From positions 5,518,001-5,582,000 of the forward strand of contig NC_135244.1 of assembly GCF_947623445.1 (NCBI RefSeq): a stretch of DNA of 64,000 nucleotides, written 5' to 3'. The translations under genes and the position numbers were made by a program. The notes beneath the pieces are model-generated. The model did not search any database. It saw nothing but the letters and a program-made list of their open reading frames with translations, and was not told where the DNA came from. The DNA is from Clavelina lepadiformis (taxonomy: Eukaryota; Chordata; Ascidiacea; Aplousobranchia; Clavelinidae). Position 1 is the first letter of the stretch; every line of letters starts with the position of its first letter. Below are positions 26,301-37,887 of this stretch, in pieces.

Positions 26301-29300
26301 TTACAATCGACAATCCCGTCACACACAGATGATGAAGGAATGTTAACTCGGTTTCCAGCGTCGCAGTAAAATCGGTTTCTACATCCTGTTTCATCTTCTT
26401 GACGTTCCTCACATTCGACCGTTCCATTGCACGAAGCATCACCGTCGAGTTCAATTGTCTCAATATATGAAGTTGGAGTTGGCGGGAGAGGAGTTATTGT
26501 TGAACGAGGAGAAGGCAATGTTATTGGTGTAAAATTTGCACTCGAGTTAGGCTGGAGTGGAATTAATTGAGGAGGCAGAGAAAGGAATGGAAATATCTCC
26601 ACCTACGCAAACACATAAATTTTTAAGCACCACAAAATACCTAGAACTCTATTTGAACTATCACAGTTATTACAGCAAGTCGGGTTTTTTTCAAGCTATT
26701 GATCCAAAGCATGTTTGGCATCATAGTAAATTTCTAAATCTTGTTGGGGGTCTGTTTAGTGCAAACAAGTAATAAGTTAATCTTTTTCTGTTTGTGCGTG
26801 CGTGCATTGGACCCACACACTTTAAACGCATGTTGAACATTTACTGTTTGATCTATCTTATATCATCCATTGTTTGCCTCTAAGTAATGGACAACTTTAT
26901 ATTTTTTACTTGGGATATTTTTATTTTGTTTCAGTTGGCTTGAAAAGTTCACAAATTGCCAGTACTGTATTGTTAATTTTCAGCCCGTTATGTCACCACG
27001 ATGCTCTGATTAATGTCGGTTGACAACTAATGATCTATTCCAGGGGTGGGCAAATTTGTTCAATGAAAGAGTCACTTGCGGAAAAATATAAACAACAGCG
27101 AGCCGCAAAATCAGTAATGATTGTCAATTTGGTTATTATACTATTAGTAGTCATTTTGGGATATTACTTTTTAACTAAAAGACCCATAAAAACATGTTGG
27201 TGAGGTGCATTTTGACAACCTTTGCCATAGAGTATAGAATCTATACCTGAAAACAATGTCGGAATCGATGTCTAGTGTTACGTCATAAACGAAATGCTGG
27301 CCTAAATAAAGAAAAACTACACAGAAACTTTCATAAACGGTACTCTTGGTAGCCTTTACATTTTTTGGAATTTTACGATTCGACTAGAAGAGCCACAAAA
27401 AACATGCCGGAGAGCCGCATGCGGCTCGCGAGCCGCAGTTTGCCCACGTCTGATCTATTCTGAAGTTCTAAAGTTTTTCTTTGTATAAGAGACGCAATTT
27501 GTAAATAATATGCGAAAATATGCATCAGTTGACGAATCATGATATGTTTAATAAATCGTGAATTTTAGTAATGCCACTTGTTTAAATGTTTTTTTTAATG
27601 AACTGTTAAAATGTTTTTGATGACCTGTTTGGTTTACTGTACATTTACTTACAAACTTCTAAAAATGTTGAATCTAGATGTTGTGATAAATTCTGCGAAC
27701 TTAATCAGGATGCGAACTAACAGTTGCGAACTTAACTATATATATGATATTACTGTATATTATAATCTTTGTTAAGCTAAAAATTTTTAATAGAAGTCAA
27801 ACATTTCCAGTTTTATAGCCCAATCACTTATATTATTATCATCATTTAAAAATGTTAGGGGTTACTGGACCAGGCCTCGGCAGGAAAGGTTTAACCTAAA
27901 CATTTCTTACTACTAAATAACGGGGCTGTAGAAGTTTTGAAACAAGTCAATAAATATAATTTCATTGCCAAAAATAATTTTTCTTTTGTAAAATATGATG
28001 CCATATTTAGAAAATGACGTGATGTTCTGTAAATCAGAATGCGTGATGATGACAAATCTATTGCATTTCGGAGAAGGGAAATATTTCGCAAAGTTTGTCT
28101 CGTAAAAAATGCTTTTTTATTGTCTAAATCTCTTTATTGTTTTTTATTAATATCAATCTCTTTAGCCGTACTACAACCCTTAAACATAAAAATTTGACGA
28201 TTCACTGTATTTGCATAAAACACAACTTTGTTTAACATTTATTGTTGTTTTCAATTACCCATGTTTAAACTCAACAGCAGACTACACATAAAAATACAAA
28301 ACTGCTTCTCATAATTTGTTGTTATAAGCCTAACTTTGAAACGTCGCTTAATTGTTGTTCGGTATCAACAGTTTCTGTCTGGTCACATAGTATCGCTTAC
28401 ATTGATAACCTACTATACCTTCCCTAAGATAGGTTAAAAGGTTTTCATACATGCAAAGGCCATATACGCATAAGCTATAAGCATAAGCTAAGTATACCAC
28501 ACTGAAGCAAATATTTTTTCCAATTTGTCGCAATGAATACAGTCTTGTGCAAATTAATTGACTAAAAAAATAAAATCCTTTAATGTCATTTTTTTTTCTT
28601 TTATTGAACATTAAACTTCACTAACTGATATATATTTAAGTTTTAGTATTTGATATGGCCTCCTTTATTTTTTATTACTTGTATCACTCTTTTTGGCATA
28701 GATTCTATTAGTCTTTGGCAGTTTTCTTTAATTTTTGTGTCTCGATACCATACTTGAATAATGGCCTCTATTAGTTTGGTCATGGTTGTGCAATCCAATT
28801 TCTGTAGCCGAGATTTTGTAATTGCCCATAAATTTTCAATGGGGTTAAGTTCTGGCGAGTTTCCAGGCCATTCTAAAACATTTAACTTGTGTTTCCTGAA
28901 AATTTCCTTTACTTTTTTGGCTGAATGACATGGGGCAAGGTCTTGTTGAAATGTTCCTCCACCATCAGGAAATGCTCTTCTCATGTCTGGAAGAACTTTT
29001 TGTTCAATTACAGTAATGTATTTGTCCGAATTCATCATGCCCTCAATAGGTAAAAGTGATCCTACACCAGAAAAACTAAAACTACCCCAGAACATCTTTT
29101 TTTGGGGATGTTTTACAAATTCATTAAAATGAGCAGGACTTAGCTGTTCACCCTCACTGATCCTGACAAATCGGCTGTGTTTTCCTTGAACAAAGAAATG
29201 GCTTTCATCTGAAAATAAAACCTTCTTCCAATCTTCTACTGTCCAGTTTTTGTGGTTTCTAGCCCAATCTAGTCTTTTTCTTTTCATTTTGCGGGTAAGA

Positions 29301-32300
29301 AGATGCTTTTTTAGCGGCTTCTTAGCTTTTCTACCCCTTTTTAGTAGGCGGCGACGCACGGTACTTGAGCTTACATAAACTCCAGCATGCGCTAAATCCT
29401 TTTGTAAATCAAAACTGGTTTTCCTAGGATCCTTTTTGCTGTTTCTAAGGAGGACTGCATCATCTTTTGGAGTAGTTTTTGGCTTTCTACCGCATTTTCC
29501 TTTGCGTCTTGGACTAACAGATCCAGTTTCTTTCTGTTGCTTGATAATCCGAGACACAGATTTTTGGCTGACTCCTACTATTCTTGCTATAGCTGTTTGG
29601 GTACAGTCAGAGTGTTCTGAAACAGTAAGAATGCGACTCCGCTTTCTTGGAGTGATATCTGTCATTTTAAAGCACAGAAATGTCAACAAGCCTGATTCTC
29701 AACTACACATCTAGCATATGGCTTTACTATAAGACATGGTTAAATGGGAAAAATTTAAAAGTCTGGCGACTTATGACGTCATGAAATGCATTTATGACGT
29801 CATAAAACGCTGTTTACAATTGTTACTTAATATGCAGTGGAGTTATATATTATTCGATCAAAAAATCAAATTAAAGTAATCGAGATATTTCCAAACATAC
29901 CCTCGATACATTGTGCAAGGTATGAAACATACCTTTAGTCAATTAATTTGCACAAGACTGTATATTGTAAGCAGGTTTGATAAAGTTGTTTTGTTGTATA
30001 TTTTGTTATCTGCTATCATATATAGTTAGGTTAAAGTATTGCCAGAAATGTAAATAGCTCTTTCCTAATATCATTAATTTCCACGTAAAGTAAATGCGAT
30101 ACGTGGCATATTCACCAATTTGCCATCACATGTGAAATATTTTGTATGAAATTGTTTTTATCATAATGACATGCTGAAAGTCAAGGCCATTGTTAGAAAT
30201 ATTGGTTAAATCATTGCTTTTCCTGAGATACAAGACAGCTAAAACTTTGTTATTGTAGTTGTAAATTATAGTTAAAAAACTTCAGTTTTAGTTAAAAAAA
30301 CTGTCCAGATAAAAATAAACATGTAAGGTACTTGTACCGAATAAGGCCCGGTCCCTAATAAGGCCCATTGCTTATATTTCGCAAACCCGTGCAAATAAAT
30401 AAAAGATTTTGTCCCTACATAAAAACTAATATAAATTCATGATGGTTTACCAGATTTCATCCTTGTCACGTGATCAACCGATTCGCTAGAGCACAACAAA
30501 AATTTGATACTTGCAGTTAAGGTGGTTTTGTTAATTTAGAAAAAAAGTAAGTGAGAATTTGGCCGGTTAAATGAACTGTTGTCTGCCGGCTGAAGTTTTC
30601 ATGTAACAACCAACTTAGTATTGAAAAGGATAATGCACTTTTTTTTGCTAAAACTTTTCTGATGATAAAAATGTGACGTTTTTTTCGTGGATGCCACATG
30701 CGCCTAATAAGGCCCATACAAGATGCTTGGCTAATTGATGTCCAGACTTCAAGAGTAGTTCCAGTCATCAGTTGGCAAATTGTTGCAATTACTTTGATGC
30801 GCCTAGTGGAATCTTTTTAAATGTTTGTACAACTTAAAATGTGAAATTTCTAATAATGTTATATGTTGTCTATTACTATGTTTTGAATCAAAATACTCAC
30901 AAAATTGGTGGGCCTTATTAGGAGCCTATGCTCCCAATAAGGCCCATTTTTTGGAATTTTTAATTTCTTTATAAAATTTTTTTGAGGGGTTGTTAGTTAT
31001 TGTGGTTTGAATATGTTGTAGTCATATACCCTCACTAATACAATACGATTTTTCAGTCTATTCTCATTTATGGTTCTTGAGTTATTTTCAAAAAAGTGTT
31101 AGGTGGGCCTTATTCGGTACAGGTACCTTATATACTAAAAATGTGCCATCTATACATACAGTTTTTGAACAGATGATAACAGAAGGAGCAACGGCTGACT
31201 TCCCTGCCCAAAAGCGACTTCCGCATGTAAACCCTTGACCAGAAGGACATCTTGCCGAGCATTCATCATCTGGTGCGCCAGGTGGATCGCCCCAATATGT
31301 TATGAGTCTGCTACTTGATCCTGGTGGAGGACAATCTCCAACACCGTCACAAAGCGTCCCAGCAACAGAATAACCACTTGTGTCGCATCTGCATTCGGCG
31401 CCTGCGTCCTGCAGTAATCCGTCTTTGCACTTGAGTGTATCACCGCAATAGCTGTACCTGCAAGTAATATAAGTTATAGAATATATACAATATATACAGA
31501 ATTAAAATCTGTAACAATTGGTTTCTACATATTTGATTACACTTCTTTACGGTAAAAAGTTAAATAGATATCGTTCTCGTATAAATATACTGCAGCGTTA
31601 AACACCTGACAAAGTGAAATGAAAAATTTCACAACATTTTATTTCCGTATTTAACAAGCGCATCTATTATATAAGTTTGTGACATTGTACTGGGCGGCTG
31701 AAATTTGTCACTAATATGAAAGAGCATAATAGCATTATTATAGCTTTCATGGAGTAGCCTAAGACAAATAAACACTTTCTAGTGTTATAGTGCCATTCGG
31801 TCAAAGTAGTTTATTACCTCTCATCTCTGTTGTCAGAACAATCTGCAATTGTATCACAAACCGATGTCCTATTTATGCAAGTCCCATTCCCACAATAAAC
31901 CTCTCCCAACTTGCATGGGTTTTCTTCATCATCGCTGTATAGACAAAAACAGTGACACAGCATTTCTTCCCGCAAAGTCATTATTTTGATGACGGAAGTT
32001 GTGAAGATGGAAATATATTTTTGAATTTGAGTCTCACCTGGCAGCAGTGATCTTATTTTGATTGGTTTGAGGAATTCGTGTCTTTACATGTCTGCAAATC
32101 TCTGGAATAACTTCTTCTTCACATAAACATTCATCCGACAAATCTGAGCAATCGATGACGCCATCACACACTTTATGACGTGGTATGATCATTGAACCAT
32201 CCAAGCATTTGTAGCACCGCGATCGGTTGAATCTGAAATAAAGTTATGTATAAGTTGACCAAAAGATTTCAAGTCTTTATTTTTGTATCGTTTTCACAAA

Positions 32301-33089
32301 GTAGCCACAACGTTTTAAATTGCAAGTTTACTCCTGATCACTTAAGATACATCAACCACCTTATTTCATCAGAGTTTGAAAAAAAAGTAAAGCAGAGATC
32401 ATCTCCTTGATCGCAATCTTGTACTTCATCTTGTAACAACTGCTGCGGAAGACGACACACGGATCCTTGTCGGATGCATTTGAATCCTGCTCCAGACGAC
32501 CAATTGTCATCTTCCTGGCAACCATCCCATTCGTCTCCATTACACAGAGTTGTTCTCTCCACGCAGTTGTTGTTTTCACATCGATAATAACTTGGACAAT
32601 TCACATCGCAAGGTGTCGCATTATGACATTTGACAACTCCATTACAGAGGTAGGACTTTCTGATTGTGCACGTTCGCTTTCGTAATGAAAGGTGACAGCT
32701 TAAAAATAAACGCAAACTAAAAATGACGTATGTTTTGCGTCATTTTTCGTAAAAGTATTTCCTAAAATTGATGAACCATATCGATGCTATAATAAGAGTC
32801 TTAAATTTCCCTTTATTTGTTGTATGAGTTTAGGAATATTATCAAAATTTTTTTCTAAATCATTAAATTACCCAATCTCATCGGTTTTGCATCGGAGACA
32901 GGAAAAAATTGTATTAATTTCGTCACTTCCGTCATCGCAATCTTTAATTCCATCACAGAAACTTACTACGGGAATGAAACTCCCGTCTTCACATTGAAAT
33001 ATGTTGTGATTGACAGATGTTTGGGGTTGAGCATCGAACAACCGCAGAGACAATATAAGCAACAGACTTATATAAAGCAATCTTTCCAT
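23371..33089 (-). CDS. Receptor gene D: complete LDLa-rich LGR-type GPCR, 991 aa
   Basis: Twelve exons: 33089-32872, 32698-32360, 32232-32038, 31934-31818, 31457-31160, 26602-26231, 25570-25439, 25331-25167, 24824-24534, 24460-24114, 23983-23769 and 23657-23371. They sum to 992 codons including the stop, all in phase. I chose the ATG at 33089 because it aligns with the start codons of B and C; another in-frame ATG lies six codons upstream. The layout matches B: signal peptide, LDLa modules, long ECL2, an LRL motif after TM3, CWVP in TM6 and NPILY in TM7. The TM1-TM3 exons are the most diverged of the near copies, while exon 12 is almost identical to B and C. Intron 5 has grown to 4.6 kb through transposon insertions, against about 0.24 kb in B. 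No coding lesion was found. Confidence 0.87.
27041..27452. mobile_element. Short hAT-type non-autonomous element (gene D intron 5)
   Basis: The element starts CAGGGGTGGGCAAA and ends TTTGCCCACGTCTG, a typical hAT-like inverted terminus. It is flanked by a perfect 8-bp duplication, ATCTATTC (27033-27040 and 27453-27460). It is 412 bp with no coding sequence. The interior near both ends repeats AGCCGC and GAGCCAC words. Confidence 0.85.
28540..29960 (-). mobile_element. Tc1/mariner-type transposon with matching ends (gene D intron 5)
   Basis: Both ends share 27 identical bases starting CAGTCTTGTGCAAATT, in inverted orientation, and are flanked by TA on each side. The element is 1,421 bp and carries one uninterrupted transposase gene on the minus strand. 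Identical termini and an open frame suggest a recent arrival. Confidence 0.92.
28643..29665 (-). CDS. Tc1-like DD34E transposase
   Basis: This 340-residue enzyme (start at MTDITPRK, chosen to fit the family; an in-frame ATG lies eight codons upstream) would excise and reinsert the element at TA sites. The N-terminus has a paired-like helix-turn-helix (AIARIVGVSQKSVSRI) and a basic GRPRR-like stretch (KGKCGRKPK). The catalytic triad is visible: Asp in LFSDESHF, Asp in FQQDLAPCHSA, and Glu 34 residues later in SPELNPIENLW. Length and order fit Tc1 transposases. No stop or shift interrupts it. It lies antisense to nothing in gene D, sharing D's strand inside intron 5. Confidence 0.93.
   Translation of the reverse strand: MTDITPRKRSRILTVSEHSDCTQTAIARIVGVSQKSVSRIIKQQKETGSVSPRRKGKCGRKPKTTPKDDAVLLRNSKKDPRKTSFDLQKDLAHAGVYVSSSTVRRRLLKRGRKAKKPLKKHLLTRKMKRKRLDWARNHKNWTVEDWKKVLFSDESHFFVQGKHSRFVRISEGEQLSPAHFNEFVKHPQKKMFWGSFSFSGVGSLLPIEGMMNSDKYITVIEQKVLPDMRRAFPDGGGTFQQDLAPCHSAKKVKEIFRKHKLNVLEWPGNSPELNPIENLWAITKSRLQKLDCTTMTKLIEAIIQVWYRDTKIKENCQRLIESMPKRVIQVIKNKGGHIKY
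30326..31128. mobile_element. 803-bp TA-flanked MITE rich in AATAAGGCCC words
   Basis: The ends AGGTAC(T/C)TGTACCGAATAA form near-perfect inverted repeats of about 24 bp with one mismatch, flanked by TA (30324-30325 and 31129-31130). The word AATAAGGCCC or its complement occurs about six times inside. No transposase is present. The right end lies 30 bases from the exon 5 donor of gene D. Confidence 0.8.
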
Positions 33090-33264
33090 TATATTTTTTC
33101 GGTGCATAATCTCTTGTTATAAAACTTTTGCTGATTTCATCTGACGATCTTAACTCTTTAAGCTGAACATTCAATAATTATATCGAACAGAATCAAATGC
33201 TTTTAACGCTTTTGTACCCAAGCATCCAGCAACATGATATAAACAAATGCTGTAAACTTTTATA
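33090..33264 (-). promoter_or_regulatory. Candidate promoter of gene D
   Basis: On the minus strand TATAAAAG (33257-33264) is followed 11 bases later by ACAGCATTTG (33244-33253). GCTGGATGCTTGG follows at 33218-33230, then a GTTAAGAT block. This matches the C upstream region in order and spacing. Confidence 0.55.
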
Positions 33265-34395
33265 GCCAGATAGTAGTATTAAAATCTTGCCATGTTAACA
33301 GCGTCTAAAGAAAATAATTAAAGGTTTGCTGAACGCGAATAAACTGTTCATATGCATACGTTTTTAAATGCTACTTTTCTACTCTAAACGTTGTTTGGTT
33401 TATTGGGAAAGTAATTTTTAACAGTTTACAGTTTGTTGTTATTCGTCTTAAAACATTAACACCAACGTCACGATTTCCTGTAAGAATACATATAACGATG
33501 AAAAGCGTTTTGAGTTGGCAAGCGCTGACTCAAACGCTGCTGGCTTCGAAGCTGTGAATTTCCTGATACTCATTGCTTGTCTCATATACTTGATGCGGTA
33601 TACCACTATGTAGCATGCTGCAACCCTGTAAATTCATTGATAGCGTGTCTTCAAAGACAACACAACTGTATCTGCTACCAAAAGCTTTCTGCGGCAAGTC
33701 GCACAGGAACCGCTCTTATTAGTACAAATCAACAACAACAAATACCTGAACTTGTACAAGTACCTTCGAGTACCTACAACACAAGTACCTTCGACGGACT
33801 ATGTTGTATCTGAACGTCTCTGGCATGAATTCGAGCAAACTCACTGGCATCGAGCAGCTATTGCCCACAAAAACCGGCCCTTGTCATTCTCCTCCAAGAG
33901 ATCCACCCAATATACAATTTTCTTTCTTAAAGCTCTATATCATTTGCTGTCATAACTTGACTCGAGTCAGTTCGGACTTTCGCTCAAATCAAGTCCTACG
34001 TTCCCTTATTTCCTGCCTTCAGTGCCCATTTTCTGCATTTACTCGATTTCCAATATTTTTTTTAATTAGTCGTGTCCCATGTTTTGCTTACTGAGGAGGC
34101 GGTATTTAGTTTAATGTTTATTAAGTTAGAATGTTAGATCATGATAAGACTAATACTTTTTATTTTATTATTTTGCCGTAACAAGTCCAATTTAACTTTT
34201 TGGTATTGCAAATAGAGTGCCATGCTAACAACTGTTAATTAGAGTGATGAATACGACCTACGAACGGTATGAATAACGAACCACACTTGTATATTTCTTG
34301 TCGATTGATTTGGCTTTAAAATTGTTGTTGCTTTAGGACCGTGTTTTTGTTGCTTTGGTCTATAAATCTTCCGAATGGACAAAATCAGAGAAAGT
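33265..34395. other. D/E spacer, no gene seen
   Basis: AT-rich, with one CTCGAG repeat (33953-34000: ACTTGACTCGAGTCA). No exon is supported where the missing 5' half of copy E would be expected. Confidence 0.5.
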
Positions 34396-34399
34396 TTAT

Positions 34400-34470
34400 T
34401 CCCGCAAAGTCAATATTTTGATGACGAAAGTTGAGAAGATGGAAATATATCTTTTAACGTTATTCTCACC
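34400..34470 (-). pseudogene. Scrap of receptor intron 3 in inverted orientation
   Basis: The plus strand here matches the plus strand at 31971-32036 (CCCGCAAAGT, TTTTGATGACG and AGATGGAAATATAT words). It is therefore antisense to the direction of copy E. It marks an inversion or ectopic patch upstream of E. Confidence 0.65.
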
Positions 34471-34496
34471 TTTGTTTGACTTTTTTTTGAAGACCA

Positions 34497-34770
34497 ACAA
34501 TGAACCCTCCACTCCTAGGAATTATAGGCCAATATTCCTGCTATGCATCTTGATGAAAGTATGTAAGTGTCTTATATTAGGCAGGATATCATTACATGTA
34601 GATGATCAGTTTACACCCTATCAAGCAGGCTTTCTACCAGGACACTCCTGCTGCGGACAAGTTCTAAGCATTACCCAATACACAGAGAACGGATTCGAAC
34701 GGAAATTCACCACCGCGACGGTCTTTGTGGACCTATCTGCTATGCTTACGGTACCGTCAGACACAGGGTC
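34497..34770 (+). mobile_element. Non-LTR retrotransposon reverse-transcriptase fragment
   Basis: The translated stretch has RNYRPIFLLCILMKV, then PYQAGFLPGHSCCGQVL, then TVFVDLSA. These are the fingers and palm-start motifs of a LINE-type (Jockey/CR1-like) reverse transcriptase. Only this segment survives; the catalytic YADD region is absent. It directly precedes copy E, at the point where the array copy loses its ectodomain exons. Confidence 0.75.
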
Positions 34771-34819
34771 TTGCTCTCCTAGATGTAACAAGTAAATACA
34801 AGTCCACAATGACTTGCTC

Positions 34820-36192
34820 TATGCAATCGCTGATTTCCTCATGGGAATCAGTCTATCTCATAATCTTGGGCATAGAAGTAGCAATTTACAATGGAACTTA
34901 TTGTCTTCACAAATTGGCTCTCTAGCCACAGCATGTGGTAGAATGGGGATACTGGTTGTGCTGAAGAGCGTAACTTCAATAATAACTTTGGGTTTGATGA
35001 CAACATGTTATATACTACTAGCTTAGAAGATTAATGGTTGATGGTTTCTTCTATGTTTTACGTTTTAGCTCTTCCGATCTTCGTCAAAACCAATACAAGG
35101 TCCCTTTTAACCGGCATATCGTTTGCTTGGATCGTTTCATTTCTCTTGGCTTTCATTCCTTTGGTTCTTAGTTTTAATTTTCTTTGCGCTGATCAGGCGA
35201 TTGTGGAAAACAATCCTTATTTTAGAAATGCCACGGTAGATTTTTCTTCAGTTAAAACTTGGATTGAAAAATTGTTTAGCTTTGACCGCGATTTTACTGA
35301 TTTTCCTGATAACCCGGTCAAAGACGTTAAACAAGCGAAATTTTGGGAACATCTTCAGACTTTCGTCAAAAACCGGAATGATTTTGAGTCTTTACAAATA
35401 TTTTGAGTGTTTGGGTAAAAATCTGTCATGTTTTGTTTTGTTGGCCTATATACTTCTTTTCATTTTGCATTGAACTATTTATCAATTATAGAATTCTTTG
35501 CCAAACTATTTCTGATTGGAAATATTTCAGCATGATATTTTGAAAGATAAATTACCATACGAATCAAAATATACCAACCTACCTTTCACATACTACAGCG
35601 CCGATAGTGTTTGCATTCCAAGACTCTTCGTGACAAGAGATGACAATGCTTGGGGATATTCACTCGGCATCACGATCTTCAACTTCTTGGCTTTCACCTA
35701 CGTGGCATGCGCATACGCAGGGAAGATACATATAAGAGGATAGATAATACTTTGGGAATTTCGAAGGAAAAGAAGAAAGCGGAGAACCTTGGTACCGGTA
35801 ATAGGCGGTCGGCAAACAAAGACAAATCAAAAAGTAATTTATTTAAACTTTGTACTTTGGGATATGACAATTTTGTGTCGATATTTTCAAAACCGTTGTT
35901 AAAACGTTTAACGTAAAAATTATGTACTTTTCTATGAATATATTAATATTTGATCTTAAAGGTTTAATTGAAACTTAATTTTGTAGAACTTCAGAATAAA
36001 GTACTTCGCTTGGTCGTCACTGATTTTTGTTGCTGGGTTCCGATTTCGATCATGGCTTTCATCAACTTCAGTGGAATCCCGGTGTCCAACGTCGCTTACG
36101 CCGTTTCAGCCATCATCTTGCTACCGATCAACAGCGCCCTCAATCCGATCTTGTATTCAGATTTTATCGATATTATTTGGAACAAGATTTGA
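34820..36192 (+). pseudogene. Receptor fragment E: truncated and degraded 7TM part
   Basis: Remnants cover exon 9 (about 34825-35025, AIADFLMG start, with an insertion and a deletion that shift the frame), exon 10 (35070-35403, long ECL2 recognisable, ending in a premature stop) and exon 11 (about 35592-35720). The exon 11 acceptor AG is missing and its end is scrambled. Exon 12 (35987-36192) is nearly identical to that of C and B up to NPILYS and then ends after a short tail. No LDLa exons precede it. Confidence 0.85.
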
Positions 36193-36943
36193 TCGAGTTT
36201 TTCAGATTCTTGCATGAAGTCATAATCATTCTGTTATTGAGCTCTAATATTTTCTCAAGAAAGACCGGTTTACCGTTAATTCGTCGATTAACCGTCAATT
36301 TACCATTCTTCCATCTAAAAAATACGACCATTAGTGATTGGAATTCATTTTCTAACATATGGTATGAAATTAGTTATCAACGTTTATAGGCTTAGACCAG
36401 TAGGGTGTGTTGAGTAGATTAAATACATGTGAACTTTTTCTTTTGATGGAATTCATCTACTTGTCAAAGCTTATTGCAGCGATAACATTGTTCTACTAAT
36501 GTTGGAAGTCTGTGTCCTTCTTTCGTTGCACACAAAATGTAATCGTTTTGAGCTATGTATGTATACGGCTACCAAAATTGTTTTCTTCCCATTCGCACAG
36601 AGCTACCGTTGTATTAAAATCGATTGTAAATATTTGGACATTGGACATGGAAGTATTTAGAAATTAGTTGAAAGTACAAATTATAACAGGCAATATTCAA
36701 AGCTAAATTAATCCGTAAAGATAACACACCTACTGTATAATACCTTCATTGGATTAGTGGTTTAAGCAAATTACTTTAGCGAACATTGATTCCCAATTAG
36801 TCTTGATAAAGCGGAGATATACTTACTATATCTGGGAAGATTACAACTTCATTTAATTATCGGTTTGGGAAATTATTTGACACTTGTAGATGTATAGTAA
36901 AACAATCTTCTGTTCATTTAAAACATAAATGGACCCTATATAG
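36193..36943. other. Intergenic, nothing recognised
   Basis: AT-rich sequence following copy E, with no coding or repeat structure that I could identify. Confidence 0.5.
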
Positions 36944-37439
36944 CAGGGATGGCCAGACCTGCTTCATGCTCGAGCCGCATATAACAAATTCCAGTTTTAA
37001 AAGAGCCACAACACAAACACAATAAAAAACACAAATTTGTTCACTCACAACGAAGTGCAGCCATTGATAAAAACTAGTGCTATGTGGTGATACTATGAGT
37101 CTCCACCTGGGCTTCACCAACTAACTCTTTTTGCAATTATTAGTATAACAGTAACCAAGACTTAAAATAGGTCAGCCCTGACGTACAGATTCAATCTGAC
37201 AGTTTACTTAACTACAGTGTACAAGTTAGCACACTTCTGTACAATAATGTACTTTTTGTAGTGTAATTTGATTATTACTAACGATGAGTCCGTTGTTACT
37301 ACGTGTGATAGAACGCATTGTTTCATAACCTGATCAAACAACTTTTTTAGACCGAGAAAATGCATGTCTAATTCAACAATGCTAATTCATTAAAGAGCCG
37401 CAATCAAAGGCTCAAAGAGCCGCAGTTTGGCCACCCCTG
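36944..37439. mobile_element. hAT-type non-autonomous element 2
   Basis: The element begins CAGGGATGGCCAGACC and ends AGTTTGGCCACCCCTG. A perfect 8-bp target duplication, CTATATAG, flanks it (36936-36943 and 37440-37447). It is 496 bp and non-coding, with GAGCCGC words near both ends. Confidence 0.87.
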
Positions 37440-37887
37440 CTATATAGCATCAGGATTTCGAGCCCACTAATTGCATTTTCACTTTCTATATAAAAATAAC
37501 TTAAGAGTAAGAGCGCAGTAGCATAAATTTCACTTTGGCTTTGATTATTTCTTCTGGATTGAAATGAACATGTTTTGTCTTTCATCGTTATACAAAAATT
37601 TACATGTCAAAAAACAACAATATTGCTCAAGGCGCGTTTGCAATGATTTGTTTTGCATTACTTATCGTTGTTAATTATTAAGTTATTCCAGGTTTAAATG
37701 CTTGTTTTCAAATAAAAGCGCTTATGCGAGATATTGTGACACCGTGTGCTGTGTGTGCAGGATATAGAAGAGAGTGCAAAGATGACGTTTGTGTAAATTG
37801 TTTATTAACGGAGATCTTTTTCCTTCTTATTGTCTTGACTCACGTCACTGTATTTAGTGATACTTATGCCACGGCTTAGAGTTAGAC

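Noticed and set aside
29436..29714. Plus-strand 92-codon frame
   Set aside because: Antisense to the Tc1 transposase; no independent support.
36173..36358. Minus-strand frame downstream of fragment E
   Set aside because: No domain and no splice context; it overlaps the decayed tail of E.
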